The notes: a model not told the origin generated them from the letters alone. A stretch of 48,726 nt of DNA from UKL13-2 sp947085425 (GCA_947085425.1 CAMTWK010000003.1:1-48726); one strand, 5' to 3'; shown: positions 15,591 through 25,188, numbered from the stretch's first letter. Translations and numbers: made by a program.

Positions 15591-17557
15591 GCGACCCGCT
15601 CGGTGTCTGTGTTGGCTTGTTGCGTCAACTGTTCCTGGTCGTGTGCCATGCGGGCGGCACTGAAGCCGCGCTTCAAATAAACCAACAACAACGAAACCGC
15701 CGCCGGGGTCATACCCTGTATTCGTGACGCCTGACCAAGTGTTTCCGGTTTGTGCTGATTGAGTTTGAGTTGCACTTCTTTCGACAAACCACGCACGTGT
15801 TGATAGTCAAGATCAGTTGGTAACGGCAATGACTCCTGGCCACGGCTTTTTTCAACTTCGTCATTTTGCCGATCGATATAACCCTGATATTTGGCGGCAA
15901 TTTCAACCTGTTCTGCAACGGCGGCATCGTCAACACCAACACCGGAGTCCAGCGGTAATTTTATCAATGCGTCATATCGCACATGCGGCCGGCGCAACAA
16001 ATCAAACAAAGAATAATCACGCTCGATGTCCTGACCGATTGCGTCAATCATCTGCGCAGCGGGCACACGTCCGGGCTGCACCCAGGTCGCTTTCAAGCGC
16101 TGCGTCTCGCGGGCGATGGCTTCACGTTTGATTTCAAATGCACTCCAACGCACATCATCGACCACGCCCAGTGAGCGACCGATTTCAGTCAGACGGGCGT
16201 CGGCATTATCCTCGCGCAACTGCAAACGATATTCGGCACGACTGGTGAACATGCGATACGGCTCCGTGACACCACGTGTAATCAAGTCATCGACCAACAC
16301 CCCCAGATAGGCTTCATCACGACGTGGACACCAACCCGGCTCACCTTTCGCCAGACGCGCGGCATTGATACCGGCGAGTAACCCTTGCGCAGCGGCCTCT
16401 TCATAACCGGTGGTGCCATTAATTTGGCCGGCAAAAAATAATCCGTCTATGGTCTTGGTTTCGAGAGTGGCTTTGAGTCCGCGCGGATCGAAATAATCGT
16501 ATTCGATGGCATAACCCGGTCGCAGGATGTGCGCATTTTCCAAACCGGGAATCGACTGCACCAGTTTGAGCTGCACATCAAACGGCAATGATGTGGAAAT
16601 ACCGTTGGGATAAAACTCATTGGTGGTGAGCCCTTCGGGCTCGAGAAAAATCTGATGACTATTTTTGTCGGCAAAACGATGAATCTTGTCTTCGATCGAC
16701 GGGCAATATCTTGGCCCCACGCCCTCGATCACGCCGGTGAACATTGGTGAGCGATCCAGCCCGGCGCGAATCGCATCGTGCGTGGCTTCGTTGGTATGCG
16801 TCATCCAACACGAAACCTGCCGTGGGTGCATTCTGCGATTGCCGAGCGTTGAAAACACCGGCGTAGGATTGTCGCCCGGTTGTTCTTGGCATTTTGAAAA
16901 ATCGATACTGCGGCCGTCAATTCGCGGCGGTGTGCCGGTTTTTAATCGCCCCACCGGTAACTTCAATTCGCGTAAACGCGCCGCCAAACTGATCGCCGGC
17001 GGATCACCAGCACGTCCTGCAGAGTAATTTTCCAAACCAACGTGAATTTTTCCGGCAAGAAATGTGCCGGCCGTCAGCACCACGGTCGCCGCATGAAAGT
17101 GAATACCTGCTTGCGTGAGCGCCCCCACCACGCGTGGAGAATTTCCGAACGCACCGCCGGATTCCTCAATAAGCAGGTCATCCACCGCTTGCTGAAACAA
17201 CCATAAGTTTGGTTGGTTTTCGAGACGTTGACGAATGGCCGCACGGTACAACACCCGATCCGCCTGCGCCCTTGTGGCACGTACTGCGGGGCCCTTGCTG
17301 GCGTTGAGTGTGCGAAATTGAATGCCGGACTCATCGGTGGCAATCGCCATCACCCCGCCCAATGCGTCCACCTCTCTGACCAGGTGGCCTTTGCCTATAC
17401 CGCCGATCGATGGATTACACGACATTTGCCCCAGGGTCTCAATTGCGTGAGTAAGCAAACACGTGCGCGCACCCGCCCGCGCCGAGGCGAGCGCAGCCTC
17501 GGTGCCAGCGTGGCCGCCACCGATGACTATCACATCAAATTTGGTTGGGAACTGCAT
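15587..17557 (-). CDS. mnmG: tRNA U34 carboxymethylaminomethyl-modifying enzyme MnmG (GidA)
   Basis: This 656-aa FAD protein works with MnmE to install the cmnm5 group on U34 of certain tRNAs. It has the dinucleotide motif VIVIGGGHAGTEAALASARAGA at the N-terminus, LGQMSCNPSIGGIGKGHLVREVDALGG and RGPAVRATRAQADR-like KGPAVRATRAQADR. It also has GTFLAGKIHVGLENYSAGRAGD, PPRIDGRSIDF and FAGQINGTTGYEEAAAQGL. It is slightly longer than the usual 630 residues at the C-terminus. It heads the mnmG-rsmG-parAB operon. Confidence 0.96.
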   Translation of the reverse strand: MQFPTKFDVIVIGGGHAGTEAALASARAGARTCLLTHAIETLGQMSCNPSIGGIGKGHLVREVDALGGVMAIATDESGIQFRTLNASKGPAVRATRAQADRVLYRAAIRQRLENQPNLWLFQQAVDDLLIEESGGAFGNSPRVVGALTQAGIHFHAATVVLTAGTFLAGKIHVGLENYSAGRAGDPPAISLAARLRELKLPVGRLKTGTPPRIDGRSIDFSKCQEQPGDNPTPVFSTLGNRRMHPRQVSCWMTHTNEATHDAIRAGLDRSPMFTGVIEGVGPRYCPSIEDKIHRFADKNSHQIFLEPEGLTTNEFYPNGISTSLPFDVQLKLVQSIPGLENAHILRPGYAIEYDYFDPRGLKATLETKTIDGLFFAGQINGTTGYEEAAAQGLLAGINAARLAKGEPGWCPRRDEAYLGVLVDDLITRGVTEPYRMFTSRAEYRLQLREDNADARLTEIGRSLGVVDDVRWSAFEIKREAIARETQRLKATWVQPGRVPAAQMIDAIGQDIERDYSLFDLLRRPHVRYDALIKLPLDSGVGVDDAAVAEQVEIAAKYQGYIDRQNDEVEKSRGQESLPLPTDLDYQHVRGLSKEVQLKLNQHKPETLGQASRIQGMTPAAVSLLLVYLKRGFSAARMAHDQEQLTQQANTDTERVA

Positions 17558-17738
17558 GATTCTTTGGGGATTTTTGCTTAAAAGTTGAAACTGGCCCTGG
17601 TCGGCAAGTTTACGGCAACCGCTCCAAAAAGGCTATATGCACAAATACCGGAAAATGCTGTTTTCGCCTGCTTTTCGATCAGCTTTGAGTCGGTTTTTGA
17701 CGGCGTAGAAGCCTATCCACCTTTTGCAGGCGCGCCAA

Positions 17739-17754
17739 TGTTTCACGTGAAACA
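17739..17754. promoter_or_regulatory. parS site 1 (perfect)
   Basis: TGTTTCACGTGAAACA is an exact match to the bacterial parS consensus and a perfect 16-bp palindrome. It lies in the 207-bp gap between mnmE and mnmG, about 3.6 kb from parB. ParB is expected to load here. Confidence 0.93.
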
Positions 17755-17764
17755 CAGCTCAACC

Positions 17765-19123
17765 CTATTTGCCGATACAAAACTTGTTAAAAATCTCCCC
17801 CAGCAAATCGTCCGGGGTAAATTCGCCGGTAATGGACGCCAACGCTATTTGTGCCAAACGTAACTCCTCGGCGAACAATTCATATTGGTTGGTCAATTTC
17901 GCAGCGGCGTCCAAATGAAGGCGTGCCGCGTCTAACGCAAGCAGATGGCGGGTGCGCGCCATAAAAACACCCTCTGCAGTCGGCCGCCAACCTGCGGTCG
18001 ACAACAACCAGTCGCGCAACATCGGCAAGCCTTCGCCAGTCAAGGCGGAAATGAACATCGAGGAGTTGGCACCCTCATCATGGCGACGCTCGGGCTGGGC
18101 GAATAGATCAATTTTGTTGTAAACCCACGCCATCGGCAAGTCACGCGGCAGTTTTGCCGCTATTGCTGCTTCTTCCACACCTATCGCCGCGCCCGCCTCT
18201 GAGATCAGCAATGCTGCTCCTGCCTTTTCCACCGCCGCCCAAGTGCGTTCAATACCGATTTTTTCGACCACATCGGCTGTATCGCGCAAGCCGGCGGTGT
18301 CAATCAAATGAATCGGCACACCTTCAATCAAAATGGTTGCGCGCACCTGGTCGCGGGTGGTGCCGGCAATGGGTGTGACAATCGCCAACTCATCGCCTGC
18401 CAGACGATTCAGCAGGCTCGATTTGCCGACGTTGGGGCGGCCAATCAATGCCACCGTTAACCCATCACGTAATATTGCGCCCTGCTTGGCTTCACGCGCC
18501 AAATCGTCCCACAACACCTGGATGGAGCCGAGTTTGTCTTGCTGGGCGGCACGATCTGCCGGGTCAATTTCATCTTCCGGGAAATCAATACACGCCTCAA
18601 CGTGCATTCTTAACTCGGTGACCCGCTCGACCAAGACCGTAACCCGCGCCGAAAACTCACCCGATAACGAGCGCGCCGCAGACTTGACCGCCTCCTCAGA
18701 TGCGGCATCGATCAAATCCGCCACCGCCTCGGCCTCGGCCAGATCGAGCTTGTCATTCAGATAAGCGCGTTCGGTGAATTCACCCGGCCGGGCAATGCGA
18801 CAACCCAACATCAAACAGCGCTTTAACAATGCCTGCATCACCGCCGGGCCACCGTGCCCCTGCAACTCAATCACATCTTCGCCGGTATACGAGCGTGGTG
18901 CCGGGAAAAACAAGACCAATCCCTGATCAATCACATCGTCGTTTGCATCGGTAAATGTCGCTCGCGCCGCCATCCGCGCAACCAAAGTCTTTTTCGCCAA
19001 CGTTTCGGCCATCGCCGTGAGATTGTGCCCGGAAATGCGCACCACCCCCACCCCGCCCCGTCCGGGAGGGGTGGCAATGGCGGCGATGGTATCGGTGGAT
19101 TGATTTTGGATGAAGTGTTTCAC
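17765..19123 (-). CDS. mnmE: tRNA modification GTPase MnmE (TrmE)
   Basis: This GTPase partners MnmG in tRNA U34 modification. It has DTIAAIATPPGRGGVGVVRISG at the N-terminus and the G-domain motifs GRPNVGKSSLLN, DTAGLRDT and NKID, then the C-terminal DDLLGEIFNKFCIGK with the conserved catalytic Cys motif. The start is uncertain. The frame is open to 19225, but that lies inside the yidC terminator. A GTG at 19123 gives about 452 aa, close to the usual 454, but it has no clear ribosome site and sits within a parS-like palindrome. An ATG at 19186 is also possible. Confidence 0.93.
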   Translation of the reverse strand: MKHFIQNQSTDTIAAIATPPGRGGVGVVRISGHNLTAMAETLAKKTLVARMAARATFTDANDDVIDQGLVLFFPAPRSYTGEDVIELQGHGGPAVMQALLKRCLMLGCRIARPGEFTERAYLNDKLDLAEAEAVADLIDAASEEAVKSAARSLSGEFSARVTVLVERVTELRMHVEACIDFPEDEIDPADRAAQQDKLGSIQVLWDDLAREAKQGAILRDGLTVALIGRPNVGKSSLLNRLAGDELAIVTPIAGTTRDQVRATILIEGVPIHLIDTAGLRDTADVVEKIGIERTWAAVEKAGAALLISEAGAAIGVEEAAIAAKLPRDLPMAWVYNKIDLFAQPERRHDEGANSSMFISALTGEGLPMLRDWLLSTAGWRPTAEGVFMARTRHLLALDAARLHLDAAAKLTNQYELFAEELRLAQIALASITGEFTPDDLLGEIFNKFCIGK

Positions 19124-19131
19124 GTGGAACA
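19116..19131. promoter_or_regulatory. parS site 2 (one mismatch)
   Basis: TGTTTCACGTGGAACA differs from parS by one base. It overlaps the likely GTG start region of mnmE, within 1.4 kb of site 1. A second near-perfect site beside parAB argues that it is functional, possibly as a secondary ParB site. Confidence 0.8.
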
Positions 19132-19203
19132 ATTTATCAGGTTGATCACAAATTGTTGATGATGGCGGGCAGTTTTGTGGCCGCATACCTTGCTGCTGGC
19201 CAT

Positions 19204-19240
19204 AAAAAAGCCGCCTGCGATTCAACGCAGACGGCTTTTT
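19204..19240 (-). terminator. Rho-independent terminator after yidC
   Basis: The stem GCCG(T)CTGCG pairs with CGCAG(G)CGGC around a TTGAAT loop, with one mismatch, and a T6 run follows on the minus strand. A5-T5 flanks could make it bidirectional. It separates yidC from mnmE and argues that mnmE has its own promoter. Confidence 0.85.
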
Positions 19241-19255
19241 AGGCGCAGCCGCCCG

Positions 19256-20983
19256 CTACCGCTTTGGCGTGACAGGCTTGGCTGGCGCGGCAGTAAACGT
19301 CTTATTGATATGCCACTGCTGGGCAATGCCCAAAATGTTTTGCATGGTCCAGTACAACACCAAACCCGATGGGAAGAAAAAGAACATGATGGAAAACACA
19401 ATCGGCAGAATCGTCATGACCTTGGCTTGAATCGGATCGGTCGGTTGTGGATTCAGTTTGGTCTGTATAAACATCGACACACCCATGATCACCGGCAAAA
19501 TGTACAGCGGATCCGGGGTCGACAGGTCGTGAATCCACAAAATCCACGGAGTATTGCGCAACTCAACGGCGCCCAACAACACCCAATACAGCGAAATAAA
19601 GAACGGAATCTGAATAATAATGGGCAAACAACCACCCAAGGGATTAACCTTTTCCGACTTGTAGAGCTCCATCATCGCCTGATTGAGCTTCATCTTGTCG
19701 TCGCCATAACGTGCTTTTAAGGCTTCCATCTTTGGCATCAGCGTTTTCATGTGCGCCATCGACTTGCCGGACTTCTGATTCAGCGGGAAAAACACCAGCT
19801 TCAACAAGATGGTGAAAATGATGATGGTCCAACCCCAATTCCCCACCAGATTGTTAATGAACGACAACACCACAAACATCGGGTAAGCGAGCACCGTCAA
19901 AAAGCCGTAATCAATCACCAGCCCAAGGCCGGGTGCCAGTTTATTGAGATTTTCCTGCTCCTGCGGGCCAACGTATAGCGGGGTGGAAATGAATCCGGAA
20001 CTATTTGCGGCTACCGTCGCAAACGGCAAAATAACACCCGCTGAGAACAACTTTTCATTCACACGCTTGGTAAAGAACTCCCGGCCGGTCGCACCTTGTG
20101 GCAACCAGGCGGAAACAAAATAGTGCTGGACCATCGCCAACCAGCCGTCGCTGGCCTCTTTGACATGTTCAGCTTTATTTTTTTCGATATCAGAAAATGC
20201 GACCTTTTGAAATTTCTTCAGGTCTGTGTAAATGGCCGGGCCGGTAAAGGTGGCGACACCCGTAAATGGATTGCTGCCGGTGCTTTCTCCTTCTGGCGGA
20301 TTGGCATCACGCAAAAACTGGAAATATGCTTTTGCTGCGATCGGTTCCGCGTTATCATTTTTGATGTCATAACGCACATCAACAACATAACTGCCGCGCG
20401 TAAACGTATAAGTCTTATTTACCGTCACTCCCGGAGTGTCGGTATTTGCAAACACAACATCGAGTTTGTCGCGATTGCCCAACTCGAGTTGCTGTCCCGG
20501 CTGACCACTTATCAGCGACCATTTGCTGGTGTGGTTTGGCAATCCCTCACCCAGCAGCCCGGTCTGCGCAATGAAGTAATGACCCACCTTGTCTTGCATC
20601 AACACAAACGGTTTGCTGTTGTCGCCACGTGCGTGATGTTTACGCAAAACCACCTGGCGTATATCACCGCTCACCGCATCCAGATCAACATCCAGCGTGT
20701 CGGTTCGCACCATCACCCGCTGGGTTGCGGCAGCCGGTGCGGCACCCACTGGCGCTTGCACCGCTGCGCTCGGTGACGCTGCCGTCGGCACGCTGGCGGT
20801 TGGAACAGCATTGACGCCGCCCGGCGCATCCGCATTTACATTTTTAACGGCACCAGGCGCATTTTGTGCGGCGATCGGCGCGTTCGGTATGGGTGGTGGT
20901 TGATTGTGTTTTTGCCAGGCCTCCCACAACAACAGGCTTGAAAAGGAAAAAACGATCAGCGCGATAATGCGTTGGGTATCCAT
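19256..20983 (-). CDS. yidC: Membrane protein insertase YidC
   Basis: This 575-aa inner-membrane insertase has an N-terminal membrane anchor (RIIALIVFSFSSLLLWEAW). A Pro/Ala-rich linker and a large periplasmic beta-sandwich domain (about 85-340) follow. The conserved five-helix insertase core starts near residue 365 (NNLVGNWGWTIIIFTILLKLVFFPLNQKSGKSMAHMKTLMPKMEALKARYGDDKMKLNQAMMELYKSEKVNPLGGCLPIIIQIPFFISLY). It ends in a basic tail (HINKTFTAAPAKPVTPKR). Position after yidD/rnpA is standard. Confidence 0.96.
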   Translation of the reverse strand: MDTQRIIALIVFSFSSLLLWEAWQKHNQPPPIPNAPIAAQNAPGAVKNVNADAPGGVNAVPTASVPTAASPSAAVQAPVGAAPAAATQRVMVRTDTLDVDLDAVSGDIRQVVLRKHHARGDNSKPFVLMQDKVGHYFIAQTGLLGEGLPNHTSKWSLISGQPGQQLELGNRDKLDVVFANTDTPGVTVNKTYTFTRGSYVVDVRYDIKNDNAEPIAAKAYFQFLRDANPPEGESTGSNPFTGVATFTGPAIYTDLKKFQKVAFSDIEKNKAEHVKEASDGWLAMVQHYFVSAWLPQGATGREFFTKRVNEKLFSAGVILPFATVAANSSGFISTPLYVGPQEQENLNKLAPGLGLVIDYGFLTVLAYPMFVVLSFINNLVGNWGWTIIIFTILLKLVFFPLNQKSGKSMAHMKTLMPKMEALKARYGDDKMKLNQAMMELYKSEKVNPLGGCLPIIIQIPFFISLYWVLLGAVELRNTPWILWIHDLSTPDPLYILPVIMGVSMFIQTKLNPQPTDPIQAKVMTILPIVFSIMFFFFPSGLVLYWTMQNILGIAQQWHINKTFTAAPAKPVTPKR

Positions 20984-21012
20984 GGGGCAAGGGTTCGACC
21001 TAAATTAATCGG

Positions 21013-21231
21013 TTAAGGAACGGGATCGTAGCCGCCGCCATGCCACGGATGGCATCGAAGCAAACGGCGAACGGTTAAATAACTGCCTTTGATGGCACCG
21101 TGTTTTTTCAGCGCATCAACCGCGTAATGGGAACAAGTGGGGGCAAATCGACACTGAGTACCAAAATAGGGGCTCAACACATATTGGTACGCACGGACCA
21201 GCATCAACAGGAATCGCGCAGCAAAAGACAT
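21013..21231 (-). CDS. yidD: Membrane protein insertion efficiency factor YidD
   Basis: This 72-aa protein has the YidD signature YQYVLSPYFGTQCRFAPTCSHYAVDALKKHGAIKG followed by RLLRCHPWHGGGYDPVP, with all conserved cysteines and the HPW/GGYDPVP tail. It is thought to assist YidC-dependent insertion at the inner membrane. Its start overlaps the rnpA stop by one base and yidC follows 29 bases after its stop. Confidence 0.95.
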   Translation of the reverse strand: MSFAARFLLMLVRAYQYVLSPYFGTQCRFAPTCSHYAVDALKKHGAIKGSYLTVRRLLRCHPWHGGGYDPVP

Positions 21232-21644
21232 CAGACGACCCGCTTCGCCACATTAAGCTTATTAAACAAGCTATCCGCCAACTGTCGCCAGGTCTGCTTT
21301 AATTGTTTGGCCGTGACCACGCCGGATTTAGGTGAGGTCACAACAGTCAGCAAAAAATCCAGTCCGCTGGTGCGTACGTTGTGTTGCCGAAACGACTCGC
21401 GCAAAACACGTTTAACACGGTTGCGATCCACCGCTCGTTTCAACAGCCGCTTCGGCACGGACAAGGCGATTCGGGATAGAGATAGGTTTGACAATGCGCT
21501 CATGTCAGATTCGCCCGCCGCGGTCGCGACGGCATTGTTTTTGTCAAGGGTCCGACTCATTAATGCCGCGCCAGTCAAACGAACGGTTTCGCGTCGACCA
21601 CGCGCAAGCAGACCCTTCACCTCATTGGAGGTGAGGCGCATCAC
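21231..21644 (-). CDS. rnpA: Ribonuclease P protein component RnpA
   Basis: RnpA binds the RNase P RNA and helps mature tRNA 5' ends. The 137-aa sequence carries the conserved RNR box KRLLKRAVDRNRVKRVLRESFRQ (about residues 65-87) and the LLTVVTSPKS strand. The N-terminal half is less conserved and contains an unusual insert (LMSRTLDKNNAVATAAGESDMSAL) that makes it longer than the usual 115-125. A second ATG one codon in could be the start. It lies between rpmH and yidD as usual. Confidence 0.88.
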   Translation of the reverse strand: MMRLTSNEVKGLLARGRRETVRLTGAALMSRTLDKNNAVATAAGESDMSALSNLSLSRIALSVPKRLLKRAVDRNRVKRVLRESFRQHNVRTSGLDFLLTVVTSPKSGVVTAKQLKQTWRQLADSLFNKLNVAKRVV

Positions 21645-21671
21645 ACGAGGAAAGGTGCTGGCGCGAATGAA

Positions 21672-21806
21672 TTAAACAGCGAGACGTGCACGGCCTTTGG
21701 CGCGGCGGGCACGAATGACTTTACGGCCGCCAACGCTTTTCATACGAACTAAAAAGCCGTGGGTTTTTTTGCGGCGGGCTACGGATGGTTGGTAGGTGCG
21801 TTTCAT
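21672..21806 (-). CDS. rpmH: 50S ribosomal protein L34
   Basis: This 44-aa, strongly basic protein reads MKRTYQPSVARRKKTHGFLV then RMKSVGGRKVIRARRAKGRA. It matches L34 along its whole length, including the KRTYQPS start and GR(K/R)VI-ARRAKGR end. It is the first gene leftward from the origin. rnpA follows, its start 28 bases beyond the rpmH stop. Confidence 0.97.
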   Translation of the reverse strand: MKRTYQPSVARRKKTHGFLVRMKSVGGRKVIRARRAKGRARLAV

Positions 21807-22390
21807 GATGTCACTCTGTTTCTACAAGTTAAAAAGAATTTCTGCTGCGGATAATTAACAGGCGGGTTATTCGTAAATTACGTCGACTTGGGTTCAAACT
21901 GGGCTGCGGGCTTGGAACCCCTGTTGGGAACTGTCGCGGCTTTTTAACGAGGCACCAAATTGAATGGTCGCCGCTCATTACCGGCTGGCGCTCCCTACCC
22001 AGACGTGTAGTGTTGTCGAAGAACCCGCAGAACCTCGCATTATCTTGTTTTTGTTAGGGTTTCGTCAAGTCGCGCAGGGTTTTATATCTTGATTAGTTGA
22101 CCTGTTTTTTGTGAATTTTTCTCTTTTTTGCCTGTGGATAAGTCGCTTTCCTGGCGCGTTCAGCGTAAAATGGCGCCAGTCAAAACCGATGCGGCTTGTC
22201 AAAACAAAGACAAGCCTGCGCCTTCACCAAATTCATGGTTTCTCTAAAACGACGAGTGGCTTAGTCGCGATATCGTCATTTGATGAAGGTTGGTTTCGGA
22301 CTTCGTAGTCTTGTTTTAGACCCCGCCCGCCGATATTTTTGGTGTTCATCGTTGTACTGCCCCATAACCATCGTCTCGAAACCCTTTTCC
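21807..22390. other. Likely oriC region (rpmH-dnaA gap)
   Basis: This 584-bp gene-free gap lies between divergent rpmH and dnaA. It holds a perfect DnaA box TGTGGATAA at 22133-22141, a one-mismatch box TGCGGATAA at 21846-21854 and an AT-rich tract at about 22078-22130 beside the perfect box, suitable for duplex opening. Flanking gene directions diverge here. The dnaA-dnaN gap is an alternative or additional origin segment. Confidence 0.7.
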
Positions 22391-23767
22391 ATGCATCCAT
22401 TTTGGCAAGTTTGTGTTGATGATTTTCAGCGCGAGCTCTCTCAACACCAATTCAATACATGGATAAAGCCACTTCGTTTCGAACAGGAGGGCGACAGTCT
22501 GGTATTGATTGCGCCCAATCGTTTTGTGCTGCAATGGGTCAAAGACCGTCTGCTATCGCGAATTGAAGGTGCGGCGGAAAAACACTTCGCCCGACCGATC
22601 ATGATTGAGCTGGCCATGGAAGACGGCGCGGATGTGGATCCGGCGTCATCCTTACCCGGCGAAAACGCGGCCCCCCCCCATTACCAGACCGGCAACGATG
22701 ACTCGCCCGTCAAAAAAACAACCGGCAACCTTGCCAATGGATTACCGGCTCACCGCTTGAATCCGGGTTTTACTTTTGGTAGTTTTGTCGGTGGCAAAGC
22801 CAATCAATTGGCGCGTGCCGCTGCACAACAGGTTGCCATCAACCCCGGCCAAGCTTATAACCCTTTGTTTGTTTATGGATCCACCGGTCTGGGTAAAACC
22901 CACCTGGTACAGGCAATTGGTAATCAATTATTGGAACAAAATCCACGTGCCAATGTTCGTTATATCCACGCCGAACAGTTTGTCACCGATGTGGTGCGCG
23001 CCTATCAACATAAAGCGTTTGACTCATTTAAACGCTCCTATCACACACTTGATTTGCTGTTGATCGACGACATTCAGTTTTTTGGCAATAAATCACGCAC
23101 CCAAGAAGAGTTTTTTTACGCATTTAACGCCTTGATTGAAGCTGGAAAACAGGTCGTGATTACCTCTGATCGTTTTCCAAAAGAAATTTCCGGTATTGAT
23201 GATCGCCTGATTTCTCGTTTTGGTTGGGGTTTAACCGTGTCAGTGGATCCACCCGAATTGGAAATGCGCGTCGCAATTCTTATGAAAAAAGCCGAGACGG
23301 ATGGTGTCACCATCGATGAAGATGTGGCTTTTTTTATTGCCAAACATATTCGCTCAAATGTGCGCGAACTTGAGGGAGGTTTAAAACGGGTATTGGCTTT
23401 TGCCCGTTTCAATAACATGCCCGTTTCAATTTTGTCTGCAAAAGAAGCCTTAAAAGACTTGTTGGCAGTCTTAAACCGGCAAATCTCGATTGATAATATC
23501 CAAAAGACGGTTGCCGACTATTACAAAATAAAAGTCGCGGAAATGTATTCAAAAAAACGCGTTCGTTCGCTCGCCCGGCCAAGGCAAATCGCCATGGCAT
23601 TGGCAAAAGAACTCACCCCCATGTCTTTGCCTGAAATTGGCGAAGCGTTTGGGGGACGCGATCACACCACGGTTTTACATGCTTGTCGTAAAGTACAACA
23701 GTTGGTCGATGCGGATCATGTTGTGGCCAGAGATCACTCATTATTGATGCAAATATTGCGTGGTTAA
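22391..23767 (+). CDS. dnaA: Chromosomal replication initiator DnaA
   Basis: This 458-aa protein opens replication at oriC. Domain I begins MHPFWQVCVDDFQRELSQHQFNTWIKPL. A short low-complexity domain II follows (about 88-125), then the AAA+ domain with Walker A FVYGSTGLGKTHLVQAIGN and Walker B LLLIDDIQFF, and domain IV ends with the box-binding signature GGRDHTTVLHACRKVQQL. I chose the ATG at 22391 because homology starts there; the frame opens 37 codons earlier. A C9 tract (22671-22679) codes part of domain II. Confidence 0.96.
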   Translation: MHPFWQVCVDDFQRELSQHQFNTWIKPLRFEQEGDSLVLIAPNRFVLQWVKDRLLSRIEGAAEKHFARPIMIELAMEDGADVDPASSLPGENAAPPHYQTGNDDSPVKKTTGNLANGLPAHRLNPGFTFGSFVGGKANQLARAAAQQVAINPGQAYNPLFVYGSTGLGKTHLVQAIGNQLLEQNPRANVRYIHAEQFVTDVVRAYQHKAFDSFKRSYHTLDLLLIDDIQFFGNKSRTQEEFFYAFNALIEAGKQVVITSDRFPKEISGIDDRLISRFGWGLTVSVDPPELEMRVAILMKKAETDGVTIDEDVAFFIAKHIRSNVRELEGGLKRVLAFARFNNMPVSILSAKEALKDLLAVLNRQISIDNIQKTVADYYKIKVAEMYSKKRVRSLARPRQIAMALAKELTPMSLPEIGEAFGGRDHTTVLHACRKVQQLVDADHVVARDHSLLMQILRG

Positions 23768-24018
23768 TTAACAAATGCTTTTTATGTTGGTCACAATCCA
23801 ACCTGTACAAAAGGTGCAGAAAGTCATGAATGAAGTTGGGATAGTCTGTGGATACTTTTAGTCGTTTTCATTAAAACCAAATATATCCACATCCCATGAA
23901 GCGGCTTAATACACTTCATCCTTAGACATTGGTAGCATCTAACAGTTTGATTATTAAAGTTAATACCGAGTTTTACCTAAAAACGTGTATCTCCTATTAC
24001 TACTACTAGGTTTGTAAT
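23768..24018. other. dnaA-dnaN intergenic region with DnaA-box-like sites
   Basis: The AT-rich 251-bp gap contains two one-mismatch DnaA boxes, TGTGGATAC (23847-23855) and ATATCCACA (23883-23891), in opposite orientation. They may serve dnaN/dnaA autoregulation or form part of a bipartite origin. Confidence 0.5.
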
Positions 24019-25128
24019 ATGTTTACTATAAAAGCTAAGAACAGTACCTTGTTGGGCCCATTACAATTTGTCACCGGCATTGTTGAACGTCGACATACAT
24101 TGCCTATTTTGTCGAATGTGTTAGTGGAGGTAGAAGAACACGCCATGCATTTTTTGGCGACCGACCTCGAAGTGCAAATTCGCGCCACCGTAAAATTGGA
24201 TGCTGCGCATAAACCCGGCAGCCTGACTGTAGGCGCAAAAAAACTACAGGATATTTTGCGTGCCCTGCCTCCGGACGTGGATACAGCACTTGAAACCAAA
24301 GAGTCGCGATTGACGGTGAAAGCAGGGAAAAGTCGTTTTGCGCTGCAAACCCTGGCTGCAACAGACTTTCCAAAAATTGCCGAATCAAAAGATGCGGCAA
24401 CCATTGTTTCGATCCCGCAGCGCGATTTTAAGCGCGTGTTGGGACTGGTCCAGTTTGCCATGGCGGTGCAGGATATTCGTTATTACCTCAACGGCGTGCT
24501 GATTTCTTGTGATGGCACCACCTTACGGGTTGTTGCCACCGATGGTCATCGTTTATCGATGGCATCATATAAATTGGCCGAACCCATTGCCAAAATGGAA
24601 GCGATCCTGCCACGCAAAACGGTGTTGGAATTAATCAAATTATTAGACGAAAGTGACGACCCGATTCAAATGGCGTTGCACTCAAACCAGGTGAAGTTTA
24701 CCTTTGCGGGCATCGAAATCGTTTCGAAAATAGTCGAGGGTAAATTTCCCGATTACACCAAGGTTATTCCTTCCGGTTATACCAACCACGTGCAATTAAA
24801 CCGGGCCGAATTTCAAAACGCATTACAACGGGCATCGATTTTATCGAACGATAAAATACGTGGTGTAAGATTGGTGTTCACCAAAGATTCACTGTCCATC
24901 ATTTGCTCAAATAACGAGCAGGAAGAAGCAGAAGAAAATCTTGGCATCAGTTATGAGCGGGATGCATTGGACATTGCCTTTAACATCGCATATTTGCTCG
25001 ATGCTTTGGGGCATATATCAACCGAAACAATTCAACTGTCCCTGGGCGAGGCCAATATGTCCAGCGCGTTGATCACCCAGCCAGGCAGCGAAGATTTCAA
25101 ATATGTAGTCATGCCTATGCGTATCTAA
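24019..25128 (+). CDS. dnaN: DNA polymerase III beta sliding clamp
   Basis: This 369-aa protein forms the ring that tethers DNA polymerase III. It starts MFTIKAKNSTLLGPLQFVTGIVERRHTLPILSNVLVE and shows the three-domain clamp pattern (ATDLEVQIRA, RYYLNGVLISCDGTTLRVVATDGHRLSMA, VEGKFPDYTKVIP). It ends KYVVMPMRI, the conserved clamp C-terminus with the MP-M-R motif. Length is normal. It lies between dnaA and gyrB with no recF. Confidence 0.97.
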   Translation: MFTIKAKNSTLLGPLQFVTGIVERRHTLPILSNVLVEVEEHAMHFLATDLEVQIRATVKLDAAHKPGSLTVGAKKLQDILRALPPDVDTALETKESRLTVKAGKSRFALQTLAATDFPKIAESKDAATIVSIPQRDFKRVLGLVQFAMAVQDIRYYLNGVLISCDGTTLRVVATDGHRLSMASYKLAEPIAKMEAILPRKTVLELIKLLDESDDPIQMALHSNQVKFTFAGIEIVSKIVEGKFPDYTKVIPSGYTNHVQLNRAEFQNALQRASILSNDKIRGVRLVFTKDSLSIICSNNEQEEAEENLGISYERDALDIAFNIAYLLDALGHISTETIQLSLGEANMSSALITQPGSEDFKYVVMPMRI

Positions 25129-25188
25129 ACGCACAACAAAACATAGTCAGCATCAAGTCACGACAGTAAAAGTTAAATTAGGAAACAA

